From Arthrobacter sp. SLBN-112 (lineage in GTDB: Bacteria; Actinomycetota; Actinomycetes; Actinomycetales; Micrococcaceae): 64,000 nucleotides of DNA. The stretch covers positions 186,001 to 250,000 of the forward strand of contig NZ_VFMU01000001.1 in NCBI RefSeq assembly GCF_006715225.1. The letters run 5' to 3'. The position numbers and the translations under genes were made by a program. Below the pieces are notes generated by a model, which ran no database searches, had not been told where the DNA came from, and saw nothing but the letters and a program-made list of their open reading frames with translations. Positions 50,136 to 57,637 of this stretch are shown piece by piece. Every line of letters starts with the position of its first letter. Positions within the stretch are counted from its first letter, which is position 1.

Positions 50136-51008
50136 CTAGCTGGGCCAGTCGAAAAAGCCCTTGCCCGTTTTGCGGCCCAGTTCGCCGCGGGCCACCTTGT
50201 CCCGCAGGATCTGCGGGGGCGCGAACCGCTCGCCCAGTGTGGAGCGCAGGTACTCGGCGATTCCCAGGCGGACGTCCAGGCCCACGATGTCCGTGGTCTT
50301 CAGCGGCCCGGTGGGGTGCTTGTAGCCCAGCACCATGGCGGCATCGATGTCCTCGGCCGATGCCACGCCTTCCTCCACCATCCGCATGGCCTCAAGCGCG
50401 ATGGCCACGCCAAGGCGTGAGGATGCGAAGCCGGGGGCATCATTGACGACGACGGCGGTCTTGCCGAGTGCCTCCACCCACCTTTTCGCCTCCGCGGCAA
50501 GTCCGGGAGACGTTCGCTCGCCCAGCACCACCTCAATGAGGGTGGACGCCGGGACCGGGTTGAAGAAATGAAGCCCCAGGAAGTTCTCCGGCCGCTTCAG
50601 TTCACGGGCCAGGCCGTTCACGGACAGCGACGACGTGTTGGATGCGATGAAGGCGTCTTCCGCCAGCCGTTCCTCGATGCCCCGCAGCGCCGAAACTTTC
50701 AGGTCCCAGTCTTCGGGGACCGCTTCCACCACAAGGTGGCGGTCCTTAAAGGCGTCATAGTCCACCCCGACGTTAAGCCTGGACACCATCTCGTCCAGGT
50801 TTGCGTCGGTCACGCCGCGCTCAATGCTCTTCGCGGCCGCGGACTCCACCCGCTCCCTGGCCGCCTCCGCCGACTGTTCGTCGCGCTCCACCACCAGCAC
50901 ATCCGCGCCCTTGATCAGGAAGGCATGGGCGATGCCGGCGCCCATGCGGCCGCCGCCCAGCACGCCGACAGAAGTGGGAAGGTTGGCTGGAACTTCAAGA
51001 TTGCTCAT
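50136..51008 (-). CDS. 3-hydroxyacyl-CoA dehydrogenase (PaaH-like)
   Basis: NAD-dependent oxidation of 3-hydroxyacyl-CoA, probably 3-hydroxyadipyl-CoA in phenylacetate breakdown. The nucleotide site is SVGVLGGGRMGAGIAHAFL (~residue 13). The catalytic pair includes the His of FLGLHFFNPVPASTLIEVV and a Glu nearby; the C-terminal domain has VNDAPGFASSRLGVAIALEA. At 290 residues it is like a stand-alone 3-hydroxybutyryl-CoA dehydrogenase. It is third gene of the thiolase-hydratase-dehydrogenase operon, 3 bases from the hydratase gene. A butyrate pathway role is the alternative; operator and context favour PaaH. Confidence 0.87.
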   Translation of the reverse strand: MSNLEVPANLPTSVGVLGGGRMGAGIAHAFLIKGADVLVVERDEQSAEAARERVESAAAKSIERGVTDANLDEMVSRLNVGVDYDAFKDRHLVVEAVPEDWDLKVSALRGIEERLAEDAFIASNTSSLSVNGLARELKRPENFLGLHFFNPVPASTLIEVVLGERTSPGLAAEAKRWVEALGKTAVVVNDAPGFASSRLGVAIALEAMRMVEEGVASAEDIDAAMVLGYKHPTGPLKTTDIVGLDVRLGIAEYLRSTLGERFAPPQILRDKVARGELGRKTGKGFFDWPS

Positions 51009-51011
51009 GGT

Positions 51012-51821
51012 CTACTTTCCGTCGGCTGGGGTGGCGGAGGCGGCGTTGGCCTTCTTCGCTGCGTTGCGGTCCAGGAATGCCTGCATGCGGTCGAACTTGG
51101 CCTGGGATTCGAACAGGATCCCCTGGGCCAGCTGGTCGATGAGCGGATGGGCTTCCGCGGGGGCGTGGAACACGGACTTGGTGATCCGTACCGCCAGCGG
51201 GTCCTGCCGGCCAATCCTGTTGGCCAGGCTGTGGGCTGCATCCAGAAGGTCTGCGGGATCGTGGATTTCAGTGATGAGGTTGGCAGCCCGGGCCTCCTCT
51301 GCGCCGAGAACCAGTCCGGCCAACAGGATCTGCTTGGCCAGCGGCTCGCCCACCAGTTCCTTGAGCCGCCAGCTGGCACCGGCAGCAGCGAGGATCCCGA
51401 GCCCTGTTTCCGGGTTGCCGATGCGGACATTGGGGGTGCCGATCCGGAAGTCCGCGGCATAGGCGAGTTCGGCGCCCCCGCCCAGGCAGTAACCGTCCAG
51501 CGCAGCGATGACCGGCATGGGGAGCTTGGCGATCCGGACGAAGATGGTGGAGTTGATTCCCTGCAGGGCGTCATCCCGGCGCCGTTCGCGCAGCTGGGCG
51601 ATGTCGGCGCCGGAGGCGAAGACTCCGTCCACACCGGCGATAATCAGCACCTTGGGGTTCTGTTCCAGCGCTGCGCAGACTGTGTGGAGCTCATCCACCA
51701 TCTGCTGGTCAATGGCGTTCTTCACGTCGGGCCGGTTGAGCAGCACCACCACGCGGTCATCCCGCTCCTCCACCAGCAGGGCGGCGAAGTTTTCCGGTGC
51801 CAGGTCTACGGCCATCCCCAT
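51012..51821 (-). CDS. Enoyl-CoA hydratase/isomerase (PaaF/PaaG-like)
   Basis: Crotonase-fold enzyme of 269 residues. The oxyanion motif is VIAALDGYCLGGGAELAYAAD; VFASGADIAQLRERR carries the first NH donor; the acid/base region is IGNPETGLGILAAAGASWRL. The C-terminal AKKANAASATPADGK tail is low complexity. ATG 51821 overlaps the thiolase stop (ATGA). It would hydrate 2,3-dehydroadipyl-CoA or isomerise the oxepin-CoA precursor; sequence alone cannot choose between the two Paa roles. Confidence 0.86.
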   Translation of the reverse strand: MGMAVDLAPENFAALLVEERDDRVVVLLNRPDVKNAIDQQMVDELHTVCAALEQNPKVLIIAGVDGVFASGADIAQLRERRRDDALQGINSTIFVRIAKLPMPVIAALDGYCLGGGAELAYAADFRIGTPNVRIGNPETGLGILAAAGASWRLKELVGEPLAKQILLAGLVLGAEEARAANLITEIHDPADLLDAAHSLANRIGRQDPLAVRITKSVFHAPAEAHPLIDQLAQGILFESQAKFDRMQAFLDRNAAKKANAASATPADGK

Positions 51822-53047
51822 CAGATCTTCTCCAGCAGCATCGCGGTGCCCTGGCCAACGCCCACGCACATGGTGGCCAGGCCGATCCGGGCGTCTTCGC
51901 GTTCCATCCGGCCCAGCAGGGTAATGGCAAGCCGTGAGCCGCTGGAACCAAGCGGGTGCCCCAGGGCGATGGCTCCGCCGTCGCGGTTGACGATCTCCGG
52001 TTCCAGCCCCAGGCGCCGGATACAGGCCAGGGACTGCGTGGCAAAGGCCTCATTAAGTTCGACGGCGGACAGGTCACCGACGCTCAGGCCGCTTCGCTTA
52101 AGCACTTTCTGGGTGGCGGGGACTGGACCAATGCCCATGATCTCGGGTTCACAGCCGGCGGAGGCGCCGTCGATGATGCGGGCCCGGGGGATGAGGCCCA
52201 GCCGCTCGATGGCGGCCTCGGAGGCCACGATGATCGCTGACGCGCCGTCGTTGAGGGACGATGAGTTCCCGGCAGTGACCACCGACCCGCCGTGTGCCAC
52301 GGGTTTCAGTCCCGCCAGAACGTCCATGCTGGTGCCGGCACGGGGTCCCTCATCCGTGTCCACCACGGTCTCGGACTTGCGGGACTTGACCGTCACCGGG
52401 ACGATCTCGTCCTTGAAGCGGCCGGCCTGAATGGCGTCCAGGGCCAACTGGTGGGAGCGGACGGCGAAGGCGTCAGCGTCCTCGCGGGAGATGCCGTCCA
52501 CCCTGGCCACTTCCTCCGCCGTTTCAGGCATCGAGTACGTCATCTTCCCGTCGCGGGACAGTCCGCCGTGCTGGAAATGAGGGTTGGTGAACCGCCAGCC
52601 GATCGAGGTGTCGAAAATCTGGCCCGGCTTGGCAAATGCGGCGGTGGGCTTCTCCTGGACCCAGGGTGCCCGGCTCATGGATTCAACGCCGCCGGCGATG
52701 ACAATGTCCGCGGCGCCGGCCTTGATCATGTGGCTGGCCTGGATGATGGCGCTCAGGCCGGAGGCGCAGAGCCGGTTGACGGTGATCCCGGGAATATGAA
52801 GCGGCAGCCCGGCCAGCAGGGTGGCCATCCGGGCAACGTTTCGGTTCTCCTCCCCCGCGCCATTGGCGTTGCCGAGAATTACCTCGTCAATGCTTTCGGG
52901 ATCCAAACCGGCACGTTCCACGGCTTCGCGGACCACCAGGGCCGCAAGATCATCCGGGCGCACGCTGGACAGCGCGCCCCCATACCTGCCCACGGGCGTT
53001 CGGACCCCGCCTACAAGGAAAGCCTGCGGACCTGCGGTTGCAGCCAT
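51821..53047 (-). CDS. Thiolase, beta-ketoadipyl-CoA type (PaaJ-like)
   Basis: Cleaves beta-ketoacyl-CoA to acetyl-CoA plus a shorter acyl-CoA, 408 residues. Active sites: nucleophile Cys in VNRLCASGLSAIIQASHMIK, His in ALGHPLGSSGSRLAIT, and the final Cys region ATMCVGVGQGTAMLLE. ATG 53047 follows GAAGGGTG. It is first gene of the three-gene operon whose promoter contains the TetR operator at 53111-53132, so expression with paaI/paaK/paaZ is likely. It is the last step of phenylacetate degradation to succinyl-CoA and acetyl-CoA. Confidence 0.9.
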   Translation of the reverse strand: MAATAGPQAFLVGGVRTPVGRYGGALSSVRPDDLAALVVREAVERAGLDPESIDEVILGNANGAGEENRNVARMATLLAGLPLHIPGITVNRLCASGLSAIIQASHMIKAGAADIVIAGGVESMSRAPWVQEKPTAAFAKPGQIFDTSIGWRFTNPHFQHGGLSRDGKMTYSMPETAEEVARVDGISREDADAFAVRSHQLALDAIQAGRFKDEIVPVTVKSRKSETVVDTDEGPRAGTSMDVLAGLKPVAHGGSVVTAGNSSSLNDGASAIIVASEAAIERLGLIPRARIIDGASAGCEPEIMGIGPVPATQKVLKRSGLSVGDLSAVELNEAFATQSLACIRRLGLEPEIVNRDGGAIALGHPLGSSGSRLAITLLGRMEREDARIGLATMCVGVGQGTAMLLEKI

Positions 53048-53110
53048 GGAAACACCCTTCACGCGATAAACAGCACTGTCATCGGCGGCCGGCGCAGCGG
53101 AATCATCCAC

Positions 53111-53132
53111 TTACCGACCGTTCGTTCTGTAA
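53111..53132 (-). promoter_or_regulatory. TetR-type operator ahead of the thiolase operon
   Basis: TTACCGAC (53111-53118) and TTCTGTAA (53125-53132) enclose CGTTCG. The core ACCGACCGTTCGTTC is the clearest of the series and links this operon to paaI/paaK and paaZ. Confidence 0.72.
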
Positions 53133-53165
53133 ATGGTACACGGCAGGCCGTGGGCGCGCATCCAG

Positions 53166-53840
53166 TTACAGGACGGTCACCCCCAGATGCGCGGCCATGA
53201 GCGGCGCGAGGAGTCCCAGCTGGTAATCGTCAATCACCATGCCGGCCAGGCTGCCGAGTCCGCTGATTCTGCGGAATTCTGTACCCCTGAGGTCGAAGTC
53301 CTTCAGCTTGGCTCCGGCCAGGTCCAGCGTTCCCACCGTGCAGTCCACGAGCTTCACGCGGGATGCCACGGCGGCCCCAAGGTCAAGTTCATTGATGATG
53401 CAGCCGGTGATCAGGACGTCCGTGAGCCTGGCGCCGCGGAGGTTGAGGAAGTCGAGCTTGCCGCCGTCGATCCGGACGGACTGCCAGCCGCTTTCGTACA
53501 GTTCCGCGGAGCCCAGGCGGGGATTCCTGAACTCCACCTCCTGCCAGGTGCTGCGGGCGCCCCTGAACACCGGCGCGTACAGCTGCGCGAGGATGCAGTC
53601 GCGGAACGACGCGCCGCGGAGCTGGGTTTCATTGAAGGAAGGGGCATCAAATTCGCATTCGGCAAAGACAGCACCGCCCAGGTCCAGGCCGTCAGCGACC
53701 GCACGGTTGAACCGGGCGTTCTCATGCCTCCCGCCCCGCCGGAACTCGAGTTCCGGAAGGTCCTCGAGGTCCTGCAGGTCCATGGGGGAAAGCCGGGGCG
53801 GGGCCACCTTTGCCGCGCCTTTGCCGCGCACTTTATCCAT
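53166..53840 (-). CDS. Pentapeptide-repeat protein
   Basis: 224 residues. The stretch ~40-205 consists of about 30 A(D/N)LXX-like five-residue repeats, for example ADGLDLGGAVFAECEFDAPS and LNLRGARLTDVLITGCIINE, forming a right-handed quadrilateral beta-helix. Known members shield DNA gyrase or have unknown roles. The N-terminal ~30 residues are basic and Pro-rich. There is no sign of export. It is monocistronic and convergent with nothing; the gene ends 34 bases from the TetR operator of the thiolase operon, which lies beyond its 3' end. Confidence 0.9.
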   Translation of the reverse strand: MDKVRGKGAAKVAPPRLSPMDLQDLEDLPELEFRRGGRHENARFNRAVADGLDLGGAVFAECEFDAPSFNETQLRGASFRDCILAQLYAPVFRGARSTWQEVEFRNPRLGSAELYESGWQSVRIDGGKLDFLNLRGARLTDVLITGCIINELDLGAAVASRVKLVDCTVGTLDLAGAKLKDFDLRGTEFRRISGLGSLAGMVIDDYQLGLLAPLMAAHLGVTVL

Positions 53841-53898
53841 GCCCCGAGCCTAACGGCGGGCATGAACAAGGGACAGCATGAGCAAGCCGGGGACTTGA

Positions 53899-53923
53899 AA
53901 TAGTAAGCAAGCTTTGCTTATCG
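53899..53923 (+). promoter_or_regulatory. Dyad AATAGTAAGC-N7-GCTTATCGT before csbD
   Basis: The inner part is a perfect 7-bp dyad TAAGCAA-GCT-TTGCTTA (53904-53920). It shares the AATANNAAGC half-site with the sites at 18999 and 39051, and lies 46 bases ahead of the csbD start. Confidence 0.55.
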
Positions 53924-53968
53924 TGAAAGGGCACGGTTGATCGACGGAAACGAAAGGAGGCCGGAACC

Positions 53969-54145
53969 ATGGGCCTCGGAGACAAGATCAGTAACGCGGC
54001 AGAAGACCTTGGCGGCAAGGCCAAGGAAGCTGCAGGCAACGTGACCGATAACGACCGTCTGAAGGCAGAAGGCCAGGCCGACCAGGTCAAGGCAGATGCC
54101 AAGAAGGTCGGCGAAAATGTCAAGGACGAGTTCAAGCGGGACTAG
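53969..54145 (+). CDS. CsbD family stress protein, 58 aa
   Basis: Short gene: ATG 53969 behind GAAAGGAGG. The product is a 58-residue helical, highly charged protein of the CsbD type, with the start MGLGDKISNAAEDLGGKAKE and the repeat-like GQADQVKADAKKVGENVK. CsbD-like proteins are among the most strongly induced general-stress proteins in Gram-positives; their molecular role is unknown. A terminator hairpin follows at 54192 and a dyad lies in the promoter region. Confidence 0.85.
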   Translation: MGLGDKISNAAEDLGGKAKEAAGNVTDNDRLKAEGQADQVKADAKKVGENVKDEFKRD

Positions 54146-54191
54146 TTCCTTGCTGGTGCAGCCGTAGCGAACGGCGTGCTGCAACAGCCCC

Positions 54192-54222
54192 ACGGCGGTG
54201 GATCCAATGGATCCACCGCCGT
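54192..54222 (+). terminator. csbD terminator
   Basis: A perfect 14-bp stem (54192-54205 with 54209-54222) and an AAT loop, then TTCGCT. Situated 47 bases after the csbD stop. Confidence 0.75.
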
Positions 54223-54282
54223 TTCGCTGTCGAGACCCCATCGACTGCTGAGTACGTGTCGTTTTGACGCTGGAAAGTCAAG

Positions 54283-55537
54283 TGGTCGTTGCAACGGTTA
54301 GGCTGCTGCGGCGAGGAGGAGTTCGTTGAATTTCTGCTTGGGTGTTGCGAGGCCGAGGGTGGGGCGTGGCCGGTTGTTGAGGCTGTCCTGAGCTCGTTTG
54401 ATGTCCTGGGCCGTGTGGACGGACAGGTCGGTGCTTTTGGCGAACCAGTGCCGCAGGAGCCGGTTGGTGTTCTCGTTCGTCCCGCGTTGCCAGGGCGAGT
54501 GCGGGTCGCAGAAGTAGATTTCCGCGTCGATCGCGATCTGGATTTGGGCGTAACGGGCCATCTCGACTCCGCGGTCATAGGTGAGGGTTTTGCGCAGGTC
54601 CGCCGGCAGTTCGGCGAACGCGGTGATCATGGCCTTAGCGACCTCGTCTGTGCTGTGGCCGTTGGGCAGGTGCAGCAGCATGGTGTATCGGGTCGAACGT
54701 TCCACGCAGGTTCCGATCGCTGAGTTGCTGGCGACCGAGCCGAGTATCAGGTCGCATTCCCAGTGCCCGGGAACGGCCCGGTCCTCGGCTTCAGCAGGAC
54801 GTTCGGAGATCTTCAGCGCGTCCTTGAACGGACTGTTGTTCCGACCCCGGCCGCGTCCGTCGGTGACCCGTTTGGCCCGGCCGGTGCTCAGTTGCCGGTA
54901 CAGGTCCTGGCGGACATGACCGCGGCCCTGGACGTAGATGGCCTGATAGATCGTCTCGTGGCTGATCTGCATCCTCTTATCGTCCGGGAATGCACCAGCC
55001 AGGACCAGCGAGCACAGCTGGGGGGACCAGCCCTCGTCCATGGCGGACTCCACGAAGCGGGCCAGCGGTTTATGGGCGAGCTTGTGTTCCTTGGGGCGGC
55101 GGGCGTTCTGACCTGCCTTTAGCTGCGCGACGTCGGACTGGTAGGTGCCGTCATCGCAGCAGTTCCGTCTGGCCTCGCGCCAGATCACTGACCGGTCCCG
55201 GCCAAGTTCCCTGCCGATCGCCGCGTAGGACCAGCCATCTCGCAGGCGCACCATGATCACCGCCCGTTCCGACAGACTCAGCCTGCCTGAACCAGGGACG
55301 CCGTCCGGAAACGGCGCCCCTGCAGGCCCTCCACGATTGCCCTTGGACATCTCCACAGGGCCCATCTTCCGGATCCAATGCAGCACCGTTGAGGACCACA
55401 GACCCGACACGCGGCACGCCTCACTAATCGACGCTCCCTGCCGCAGCAAAGCAAAAAACCCGTCCCTGACCTGATCCCCAAATACGTACCCCGCCGGCAT
55501 CGCAACACCCCTTCAAATGGCCTTGTTGCAATGACCA
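54283..55537 (-). mobile_element. IS30-like element, third copy, different type (about 1255 bp)
   Basis: Terminal repeats TGGTCGTTGCAAC (54283) and TGGTCATTGCAAC (55537, complement), 12 of 13 equal, and clearly related to the ends of the 1658-bp copies. No clear target duplication at its edges. It encodes one shorter transposase. Confidence 0.85.
54298..55500 (-). CDS. IS30-family transposase, shorter type
   Basis: DDE transposase of 400 residues, the usual IS30 size. Helix-turn-helix segments near 10-45 and 70-110, then the core with GHWECDLILG (first Asp), TYDRGVEMA (second Asp) and PWQRGTNENTNRLLRHWF (Glu). The RSVIWREA and YAAIGRELG segments match the IS30 HTH. Relative to the 530-residue enzymes it lacks two extra N-terminal modules and shares little beyond the core. 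The ATG (55500) overlaps a degenerate inverted copy of the terminal repeat. Confidence 0.9.
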   Translation of the reverse strand: MPAGYVFGDQVRDGFFALLRQGASISEACRVSGLWSSTVLHWIRKMGPVEMSKGNRGGPAGAPFPDGVPGSGRLSLSERAVIMVRLRDGWSYAAIGRELGRDRSVIWREARRNCCDDGTYQSDVAQLKAGQNARRPKEHKLAHKPLARFVESAMDEGWSPQLCSLVLAGAFPDDKRMQISHETIYQAIYVQGRGHVRQDLYRQLSTGRAKRVTDGRGRGRNNSPFKDALKISERPAEAEDRAVPGHWECDLILGSVASNSAIGTCVERSTRYTMLLHLPNGHSTDEVAKAMITAFAELPADLRKTLTYDRGVEMARYAQIQIAIDAEIYFCDPHSPWQRGTNENTNRLLRHWFAKSTDLSVHTAQDIKRAQDSLNNRPRPTLGLATPKQKFNELLLAAAA

Positions 55538-55586
55538 TATGAATCCGCCCGCGTCGTAAGGACAAGTACTCAGCAATCGATGGGAT

Positions 55587-56657
55587 TCACCATCCGCTGC
55601 GGGTGGGTGTGTGTCCCTTCCGGGAATCCTCCGGCATGGTCATTTCTGCCCGGAAGCCGAGCAGGCGGATAGGGCGGTCCGGCTCGATTTTTGACGCCAG
55701 ATCGAGCGCCGTCGCCAGGACGACGGCGGGGTCCGACGTCGCCGGGATCTTCCGGCCGAAGGTGGTGGTGGTAAACGGGGCATACCGCACCTTCAGCGTC
55801 AGGCCAACCACCGGCCGCCCCTCGGCAGCAACATCCTCCAGTACCCGCGCAGCCAACTCCCGGACGGCGTCCTCAATCTCTGCAGCGTCTGTCAGGTCGT
55901 GCTGGAAGGTGGTCTCTCGGCTGTGGCCCCGCGCCACCCACGGCGTATCGTCCACCACCCGCGCTCCGTCACCCCGCCCAAGCTGGGCATACCAGGGACC
56001 CATCTTGGGGCCGAACTCCGGGACCAGGTCACTGGGATCCACGGCCGCGAGCGCAGCAACGGTCTTAATGCCCAGCCTGGCCAGGCGCTGCGACACCTTG
56101 GTTCCCACGCCCCACAGATCGATCGTGGGCCGGTCCCCGATTGCGTCAAGCCAGTTGCCTTCCGTGAGCCGGAAGATACCGGCAGGCTTGCCGAACCCGG
56201 TGGCAACCTTGGCCCGGACCAGGGTGTCACCGATGCCGATGCTGCAGTGGAGGCGTGTTTCCGCCAGGACGGCCTTCTGGATATGCCGGGCGCAGGTCTC
56301 CGGATCCGCCGTCTGGACGCCAACGAACGCCTCGTCCCACCCGAGTACCTGCACGGTGGTGCCGGGCTGGGAGCGCAGCACGGCCATGACCTTCTCCGAC
56401 GCCTCGAGGTACGCCTCGTGGTCCACGGGCAGGATGACCGCGTCCGGCACTTTCCGCGCGGCGATGCGCAGCGGCATTCCCGAGCCCACGCCGTAGGCCC
56501 TGGCCTCGTAGGACGCGGTGGACACTACTGCCCGTTCGGTGGGATCACCCCGGCCGCCCACGATCACCGGCTTGCCGGCAAGCTCAGGCCGGCGGAGCAC
56601 CTCGACGGCAGCGATGAACTGGTCCAGGTCCACATGCAGCACCCAAGGTTCGCTCAC
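55587..56657 (-). CDS. Y-family DNA polymerase (DinB-like)
   Basis: Translesion polymerase of ~356 residues. Palm and catalytic pieces: HVDLDQF near the N-terminus, SYEARAYGVGSGMPLRIA, and a variant of the second metal motif, GWDEAFVGV, where SXDEA is usual in DinB. A helix-hairpin-helix follows (LIRAKVAT-like segment CSIGIGDTLVRAKVATGFGK), then the little finger domain. GTG 56657 is chosen so that the HVDLDQF strand lies close to the start; the frame is open to 56705. No beta-clamp motif is recognised at the C-terminus. Confidence 0.85.
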   Translation of the reverse strand: MSEPWVLHVDLDQFIAAVEVLRRPELAGKPVIVGGRGDPTERAVVSTASYEARAYGVGSGMPLRIAARKVPDAVILPVDHEAYLEASEKVMAVLRSQPGTTVQVLGWDEAFVGVQTADPETCARHIQKAVLAETRLHCSIGIGDTLVRAKVATGFGKPAGIFRLTEGNWLDAIGDRPTIDLWGVGTKVSQRLARLGIKTVAALAAVDPSDLVPEFGPKMGPWYAQLGRGDGARVVDDTPWVARGHSRETTFQHDLTDAAEIEDAVRELAARVLEDVAAEGRPVVGLTLKVRYAPFTTTTFGRKIPATSDPAVVLATALDLASKIEPDRPIRLLGFRAEMTMPEDSRKGHTPTRSGW

Positions 56658-56765
56658 ATGCCCCAGTCTGCCCCGGGGCAGCGGCGCAGGCCACCTTTCC
56701 CACAACCTTCAGGGCTGGAACGCAAAAGGCGGGACTTCCCCGCGGCGTGCAGCTAGCCTTGCCCG

Positions 56766-57524
56766 ATGACCATGGTTGACCTGAGCGCCGCAAGCACCGC
56801 CGCGGGCGGCTCCCCCGGCCTGCGCGGCTACCTGGCCGTACCTGAAGGACCGGGCTCCTTCCCCGCCGTCGTGATGATCCATGAGGTGTTCGGCCTCGAC
56901 GACCAGACCCGCCGGCACGCGGAGCGGCTGGCCCGGGCCGGCTACCTGACCCTGGCGCTGGATCTGTTCAGCGACGGCGGCCGGCGGCGTTGCCTTGTAG
57001 GAACCATGCGTGCCATGGCGGCCCGTACCGGCCGGCCCTTCATTGACATCGCCACGGCCCGAAAATGGCTTGCGGAATCGGAACTGGGTAACGGCAGGAC
57101 CGGGGTGATCGGCTTCTGCATGGGAGGCGGATTCGCCCTGCTGGTGGCGCGGGACGGGTTCGACGCCGCCTCCGTCAACTACGGGCGGCTCCCCGGGAAG
57201 CAGCAGGAGGACCTGGTGGAAGCGCTGCGCGGAGCCTGTCCGATCGTGGCCAACTACGGCGGCGCTGACAAGTCGCTGAAGGGAGCCTCCGCGCGGCTCG
57301 AATCAGCACTGGACCAGTTGGACATTGAGCACAGCGTGAAGGAATTTGCGGCGGCCGGCCATTCCTTCCTCAACGATGAAGAGCTGGGCCCGGCACTCCT
57401 CCGGCCGCTGATGCGGGTCATGGGCGTGGGCCCGGAACCTGAGTCATCGCCCGAAGCCTGGCGCCGCATTGAAGACCACTTCGCCACGTACCTGAAGGGC
57501 CAATCTCCATCGAGTGCTCCGTAG
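56766..57524 (+). CDS. Dienelactone hydrolase family protein
   Basis: Alpha/beta-hydrolase with a cysteine nucleophile: GVIGFCMGGGFALLVA (Cys in GFCMGG). His is in FAAAGHSFLND and the N-terminal core is VVMIHEVFGLDDQTRRHAER. It has 252 residues. Dienelactone hydrolases act in chlorocatechol pathways, but many family members have unknown ester substrates, and no ring-cleavage genes are near. The last ~6 codons and the stop lie in the left arm of a palindromic repeat (57509-57568), so the natural C-terminus may have been altered by that repeat. Confidence 0.88.
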   Translation: MTMVDLSAASTAAGGSPGLRGYLAVPEGPGSFPAVVMIHEVFGLDDQTRRHAERLARAGYLTLALDLFSDGGRRRCLVGTMRAMAARTGRPFIDIATARKWLAESELGNGRTGVIGFCMGGGFALLVARDGFDAASVNYGRLPGKQQEDLVEALRGACPIVANYGGADKSLKGASARLESALDQLDIEHSVKEFAAAGHSFLNDEELGPALLRPLMRVMGVGPEPESSPEAWRRIEDHFATYLKGQSPSSAP

Positions 57525-57568
57525 GTGCCCTTTTGAACGCTCAAAACGGCACCTACGGAGCACTCGAT
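57509..57568. repeat. Intergenic palindrome, ATCGAGTGCTCC type
   Basis: Arms 57509-57529 and 57548-57568 pair perfectly over 21 bases, with further weak pairing inside. Same family as 21056 and 54237. The left arm contains the last codons and the stop of the preceding gene. Confidence 0.85.
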
Positions 57569-57580
57569 TGGAAAACGCCA

Positions 57581-57616
57581 ACGGCGGGCCGCCCCACCAA
57601 AGGGGCGGCCCGCCGT
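57581..57616. terminator. Bidirectional terminator between converging genes
   Basis: Perfect 15-bp stem (57581-57595 with 57602-57616), 6-base loop. It lies between the dienelactone hydrolase and the amino-acid permease, whose 3' ends face each other. Confidence 0.8.
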
Positions 57617-57637
57617 CGAACTTTGTTCCAGGAAGCG

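Larger units (their letters stand above)
54237..55584. repeat. Long palindrome split by the third IS30-like element
   Basis: Arms 54237-54270 and 55551-55584 (34 bases each) pair at 29 of 34. The outer parts CCCATCGACTGCTGAGTAC / CCCATCGATTGCTGAGTAC and the inner TGTC-N-TT pattern match the palindromes at 21056 and 57509. The IS was inserted into the loop. Confidence 0.8.

Noticed and set aside
54278..55542. Target-site duplication for the third IS30-like element
   Set aside because: The bases next to the two terminal repeats do not match; only the split palindrome supports the insertion.
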